A stretch of DNA of 64,000 nt from Branchiostoma floridae (taxonomy: Eukaryota; Chordata; Leptocardii; Amphioxiformes; Branchiostomatidae). Of the stretch, positions 58,061 through 64,000 are shown piece by piece. The notes under the pieces are model-generated. The model was not told the origin of the DNA. It saw only the letters and a list, made by a program, of their open reading frames with translations, and searched no databases. Location: the NCBI RefSeq assembly GCF_000003815.2, contig NC_049981.1:1480481-1544480 (forward strand). The letters run 5' to 3'. Both the position numbers and the translations under genes were made by a program. The number at the start of each line of letters is the position of its first letter. Within the stretch, counting starts at the first letter, position 1.

Positions 58061-59089
58061 GGCTAAACTGTATCCCCAACACTTTGAAGATGTTTTTGTG
58101 GATCAACGCCGAATCTATTTGGTCTATTTTTTTATCCCAACCAGGACTTTGATGCTCAAATTCTCAAAATTAATATTGTATGAATGTTGTATGTATTTTT
58201 TAAGAGACTGCTTAGTATGATGATATCATGAAACTATAGAAGAGATATTTTGAAGAGTCTTTGTTTGATCTCCAATGAATGTAGTTGACCTTTTTTTCAT
58301 TTGAAGCTGCTAGGTTTGCATTGTGGACTAAAAAGTCTCCGAATCGATGTTATATAAAGTAGTTACATCGAAAACCTTTTAGGAACAAGGTCCAGAATTT
58401 TCCAAGATTTTACTGTGGAACATCTGACTTCAATGAATGTTTAAATGAATGACCTCAATGAAAAGCGACCTTCAGGTCAATATCAGTCCCAAATAAAGGC
58501 CCAAACAATATCAGTCCATTTTGAGAACAAGAAACAAGTAGCCATCTTAGTAAGGCCTCTTAAAAGTAGTAAAATCAGTCTTTACAACATCTTACAAGAA
58601 AAATGACACATAATATGTAACAGAGTGATGATTGTTATTAGGTTACATTATACTACCAAATATGGGCAGTGGAAACTCACCTGAAAACAGCAATTTGTGT
58701 AGAGAAGCTAAAATTGCAGGTTAAACAATGTGGAGACCTATAATTTAACGGGCTGAAAAAAATCTACTACTGGATGTTGTCATGCGAACCACCATTTAGC
58801 CAGATGTAATTTGGGTATTTTTTTAGCTTCATTCACATGAAAATATTGTGATATGATATCAACCTCTATAATTACTTGTAGTTGCACTGCTCTTTCAGTC
58901 CTTGGTAGACAATTTTACCAAATTGCATGAGAAAATTGTGGCAATGTGCAATTTATCAGTGTTGTAATGAAGTGTGAAGTCAAACAAATTATCTTTTAGC
59001 TCAGACCACAACAATTCAATTTGTCTGTTCAAGGACTGTCTTAGAATAATTCTGCGTATCATCATGAAAACATAGTCTAAGGGGAAGTC

Positions 59090-60310
59090 TACACCTTGGT
59101 CCACACAGATCCTCTGTTCGACTTTTTAATAACTTTTTGCTTCAAAACATCTGAAAACCAAGAAAATACATTTGTGTAGCATAGATCTAAATTAGACTAT
59201 TTTTTCCAATGCGGCTCTCGTATCTGTTTTTTGAATTTGTATTGACATTTGCCTGATGATGCCTAAAAAAATTATTGTAGTCTAAAATTGCAACATTTTT
59301 TCCAAGCTTACATCCAAACCTCCATACATATGTACAGGTGATTCTTCGAATTTGGCTCTCATATCTCTTTTGCTGAATTTGTATTAAAATTCCTGATAAC
59401 CAAGAAAATTCATTTGTAGTCTAAAATTACACCCTTTTTCTTAGCTTACATATCCAAAGCTCCACACGTACGCGTACATGCAGGTAATTTCTCCCTGTCA
59501 CGAGATATGAGCGATCGTCACACAACCTGACGTGAAAATTACAGGTTTGTTTGCCGAGATTGCGGTATGGAGAAGGATGTCGTGTCGAGAGATCAACTTA
59601 ACAAGCCACAAGCCTCGGATGATGTGTTAGGCCATTTGAAATCATCTCTATGGTCTGTCATTTTAGGAAAAAAATTCATCAAGAAGACAGGGTTTAAAAA
59701 GGAACACTTGAATTTGTTGCGTTCAAAAATCGACTAGCATCGAACTATGATGATGTTACATTCCTGAGTTAGGCCGTTCCAAATTTTCTTTGTTTCTATA
59801 CATTTTAGTGTAAAATGTAGGCCATGGTAGAATACAGAGAGTTGAAGGAAAAGTTGAATCTTAAAGAATTTTGTGCATCTCCAGAACCATATTGTCATCT
59901 TGATAACTTGGTATAGAGATTGGTTAAGACATGAATACAACCTTAGTCTTTTAAAGAAATGTCTAGGATGATTCAGACAATACTTGTGCTCCTCTTGGAC
60001 TTGATTGTCATCTTATTAAGTAAGTAATAGAGATTGACAGAGACTGAAATACGTTCTATCCTTGTAAGAACGACTTCATCTCAACTTATACTCATAACTG
60101 TCCTATGACATCTGAAGCAAAATCTTTGTACTTCAGGAAAATGTCTTAGATGAAGGAGACAATCCTTGTGCACATATAAGACATTATTACTTCTTGATGA
60201 ATGGTTAACGATATTTACTAAGACTGAGAGTCAATCTTGTCCTTGTAAGGAATTGTCTTCCATCTTACGTTGCGCTCGTAACTCTCCCGTGACATCCGAG
60301 AGGTGAAAGT
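59090..60310 (+). repeat. Two sets of diverged tandem duplications
   Basis: 59150-59290 and 59340-59440 share GGCTCTCGTATCT, TTGAATTTGTATT, GTAGTCTAAAATT. 59960-60120 and 60150-60300 share GTCTTAGATGAAGGAGACAA/GTCTAGGATGATTCAGACAA, ACTTGTGC, CTTGTAAG, CTCGTAACT-like words. Unit about 190-200 bp. Confidence 0.55.
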
Positions 60311-62039
60311 AATGAGATTTATTCGTCTCCTCGGAAATCTGGCGCATCTAAACGAGGAAGCTTTGTTGGTAAAGGTCAGGCATGCTTCATAATTTCATAA
60401 ACTATTCATAATTATCATCAGTATTACACAGGGAAGTTCATATAGAGAGAGGTGCATTAATATTGCAGAGGGTCTGAAATGGTAATACGCAGCTTTTGCT
60501 AATGTTTGAAGTGGATGTCTTTATTGGGTTTGATAAGGTCACGATGATTTACATGTAATTTGTTGCTTCTCGAATTAAGAATGATTCCGCTTAACTGGGA
60601 GATCGATATGGAAAGGGAGTGTTAGGCCAAAGATTATATTCTGATATACACAGTTTCAGGAATGGAATATAATCAGATTAATGTATCACACCCCACACAA
60701 ATTGTACTTAGAATCACTAGATGTATATTATTCACCTTGACCTGTACTTAGCTTGTTAGAAAGCAAAAATGTACAATAAAGGTCTTCATTAAAAATTCAA
60801 TATTCAGTTAATAGTAAGGTATGAGAATTTTGAAAGTAAATCTGAACTAGGAAGTCCTCTATCCTTTGATCAAGAGATATGGAAGAATGAAATAAGAAGA
60901 ATTGATCATAGAAGCTCATCTGTGTTGGTAGTAATCATAGTACAATGCTAAACTTTCTTCCAACACAAAGATACGCAAGTATCAAATTTTTTAACGACCA
61001 CTGTTGCCTTCTTCAGGATCTATACGAAGAACATGTCCAATCGTTGTTCATTGTAGTGGTGAAAGATAGCAACATAGTCAAGAGTACATTTCCTTGTACA
61101 TTGTACCTGTAACATATAACAGTATCAGGGCTAACTTACTCTAGTCTGTAGTTTGTTTTTTGCAGTATTCAAATTTTCAATTCATAATCATGTCTTTGCA
61201 AATCCTGCAGTGTTGCCAATCTTGTAGTCTTTTTCTGTGATCTTAACAATTTTCTACAAATCGCAGATACACTGAGATATATGTATATTGATTACAGAAT
61301 GTTGTGTCGTTTGTTCGAATTACAACCAGTAGCTTTTATGTAGCTGAACCCGGATTAACCAGTGTTTTCAGTTGCCTCGCGATTTTGGGTCGAGGCCGTC
61401 ACCGCACGACTGTTCGCCGAGCACTTCAATTCCACTTACAGCCCATCACCACACGAGCATTACGGTGTTCATGAATTTATTATCTGCGTGTCGCATACAG
61501 CAGTGTTTCCCTTGCTATTACTAGTATTAGGCCATAGCAATCTATAGCTTTGGTTCTCATTTGCTACGTTGACATAAGACAGTACAGTCTAAGTGTTAGA
61601 GAAAAAAGCAGACTACACAGTATGCAAGTCAACTGTTACTCAAGCAATTGGATGAAATTAGGATAAGATATATTGTGGAATATATTTTTCTAGAATTGGT
61701 AAAGAGTACTTAAAGTTGCCAAATGTTTTATCTTGCACAATTTAGGTACCGGTATAAAGTTATTATGATATTACATAAGACAAGGACAACATAAAAAAGG
61801 GGTGCTTTTTTTCAGACTCTGTTATCATGTTTATATTTCACTTCAGCATCATTTTTTCAAATCCAAAATTAGAAACCTTGAAACAAAATCCACACAGTCT
61901 TTCTGCACACCATATGCATATTAAAGGTTTTTTTGATGTATACAAATACTTTGGCCTTTTGTGAGTTTGAAACCAGGTAGTTCCATAATCGTGGCCCATA
62001 TGGGTAGGTACTCTCCATCTATTGTTGAATTGTAGTTTT
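60311..62039. other. No gene supported
   Basis: Mostly AT-rich. A small GC-richer patch at about 61370-61480 is non-coding as far as I can tell. Confidence 0.4.
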
Positions 62040-62210
62040 CGTTGTGCCGATCTGCCGACCGATCGCTTCTAATTAGGGACGGAGTCCCCCGGGATCGGAA
62101 AGGTCGCGCCGTGCGGCGCGGTGAGGGACGATCAGACGCGCCGCGGAAAATGTCATGACTCTGAGGTGTGCGCCGCACCGCACATACTAATCGGCGGGGA
62201 AATCTGCATA
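62040..62210. promoter_or_regulatory. GC-rich island, possible conserved element
   Basis: About 170 bp with CCGACCGATCGCTTCTAATTAG, GCGCCGTGCGGCGCGG and TGCGCCGCACCGCAC in an AT-rich intron. TAATTAG is a homeodomain-type core. A long minus-strand frame through it has no recognisable motif. Confidence 0.3.
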
Positions 62211-64000
62211 TAGAATCTTTCCTGGCTTTCCTCTGACCTTTATTCTCAATAGGAAAAGAATTGAATATATATAGAGGCCACAACAATTTAGTTTGTTTCT
62301 GGAACAATTTTAAGCAAGGAACACCATGGAAGGAAAAGCTTTTTATTATTTAAGCATTATAGAAGAGATATTCTCTTTAGTTCGTTTCGCTATCTCACCG
62401 TTATTTTCTAAAACAAAGAGGATTGAATGCATCTAGAAGCCACACCAGTTCATTTGATAGAAAAATTAAGCAAAGAAGAATATGGAAATAGAAAGCTGGC
62501 AGAAGATATTATGGACTTTCCTTGTTCACTTCAGACCATTCTTATCAATTGGAAAAGGATGGAAAGTTTGTATAATTATTATACGTCGATGAAGGTTAGA
62601 CATGCAGGTAGTAAATTAAGGAAAATAACAGTTACTTAAACAACTAAAAAGGTTTTGGAAATGGTCAGATGTTTAAGACAGTATTCACTGTCTGTTGTCA
62701 GTACCTAAACTGTAACAAAGAATGTCTGAGTAATAAAAATGTTATGCATGCTCTCATGACCTTTTCGTTAATTGAGCTGTTTCTACATTCACTGTTACAC
62801 TGCACTGCACAAACTAATTAAAACCGAAATCTGCGTAAAACATTTTTATTTCCCCTGTGACCATCTTTTTGCATACACGTCCATGAAATTTTTACCAGTA
62901 AAAGTATGCATTCATCAAGTTATTACATGTTTAAATTGTAACGCATAATTATAGGTATCTCGGGCTTTAATGTCAAACATAATTTGTATCACTGTAAAAA
63001 ACTGAACATAATTATTAGTGATAATTGAGATACATGGATGAACTCATGTATGTAATTTCATGTTTATGAACTTGGAAACTTATGGAAATATTAATTGTTA
63101 CAAAAGGAAATGAAGCTAGATTTGAGATATGAAAAAAAGTCTTGTTGTAAGTTTGTTTTTGTAATTGTCTAGAAATTGTGCTTTTTAACAATGTGCTAAA
63201 TGATATTCTCTTTTTTTCATGTTGATGCCCTCTGTATGCTACCCACCCCCTTCCACCACTTGGACTCTTCCACCTGTGTGCTATGTGATCTGAACTCTAC
63301 TCCTAAATCCAGGTATGGCACTTGTCAGTTTTAACATTGTAACACTGTAACAACATTCTAACACATGTGGCAGAGTTGCATACTGTACAGATTAATTGTT
63401 GCAGAGTTTCGCTACACTGAATCATCCGTCTGGAGTGGGTTGATTTAGAGTGGTGACATTTTGCCGACGTTGACTGTTCCAGAAATGTATGTAGCGTACA
63501 GGGCAGGGTGGCTGTGATGTAGAAGGTTTGTCACAAGGAGTGTGGCATAGCTGGTGCAGCAAGTCTGCAAGTTGTTAAAAAGTGTCTTAAGATCTATTTG
63601 CTAACCTTGTTGAACATTGGGAACTCCAATTTTGTGCATCGTTCAGTAATTGGGAAAACGTTTTTCTCCAATATTCGGTAGGTCGTAAGTTTGATCCCTG
63701 GCCATGTTATAGCAAAGACTTAAAAATAGTTACAAGAAAACTTTGCTTATAGCACTCACATTTTGGATAGAGTATGGGAGTTAAACAACACATCACTACT
63801 AGTTGCTCCCTTGCTGTAGTAATTGCACAAAGTTGTGTGGCTCAAGGCTATTGAATGGAGATGGGCACCGCCCTATGTATCATCTGGTGCGAGAAGGACT
63901 TAAACTGATTAAAAGGGAAATGTTGCACCTATAATAGTCTGTTTTCTGGCTATATCAAAATGGAAGGTGTTGCTAGCTGAAATGAACAAGAAATGGTTTT
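62211..64000. other. No gene supported
   Basis: AT-rich non-coding sequence to the window end. A tRNA-like word, CGTAAGTTTGATCCCTGG at 63684, might be a SINE B-box remnant. Confidence 0.35.

Noticed and set aside
61921-62307. 128-codon minus-strand frame
   Set aside because: Arginine-rich part comes from a GC island; no motif, no homologue that I know.
63237-63313. Possible exon ending in AATCCAG/GTATGG
   Set aside because: There is no acceptor upstream in frame and no similarity; an alternative first exon cannot be excluded but is unsupported.
1-64000. tRNA, rRNA, CRISPR, operons, bacterial signals
   Set aside because: Looked for; only tRNA-like B boxes in SINEs were found, and the sequence is plainly eukaryotic.

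Overview
The window looks like animal nuclear DNA from an invertebrate chordate, most likely a lancelet (Branchiostoma). The main gene has many small phase-consistent GT-AG exons and a vertebrate-like orthology. Short non-autonomous DNA transposons, tRNA-derived SINEs and LINE fragments are very dense, and there are four N-filled assembly gaps. The genus is an inference from repeat style and gene content; no search was run.

1-2007: the window opens inside a small hAT-like element. A 5'-truncated LINE inserted into it on the minus strand, with a poly(A) tail, a 17-bp target duplication and a still-open reverse-transcriptase frame. 2144-17548 (+): the 3' part, at least 21 coding exons and about 1,500 codons, of a gene I identify as spag5 (astrin). 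Astrin is a spindle and kinetochore coiled-coil protein. The start lies left of the window. One 1.6-kb exon encodes a low-complexity S/T-P-rich N-terminal half; all later exons encode coiled coil and the conserved astrin C-terminus.

The most unusual feature of the gene is that five of its exon edges (three donors, two acceptors) carry tandem duplications running across or starting at the splice junction. Some copies keep splice signals and an open frame.

17549-42117: about 24.5 kb with no gene I can support. It holds many transposon insertions, several resolved to target-site duplications: 9-bp (Mutator-like), 3-bp TAA (PIF/Harbinger-like), 8-bp (hAT), and TA. Several are nested inside one another, so relative insertion order can be read directly. 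One insertion has a natural empty site in a neighbouring tandem copy.

42118-42180 (+): a probable first coding exon of 21 codons with a splice donor, at the 3' end of a GC-richer, promoter-like stretch. I cannot name the gene. 42181-64000 then shows no convincing second exon and is best read as the start of a very long first intron or as intergenic DNA. It contains a 949-bp hAT5-like element, diverged tandem duplications, several RFX X-box-like palindromes and a few GC-rich islands that could be regulatory.
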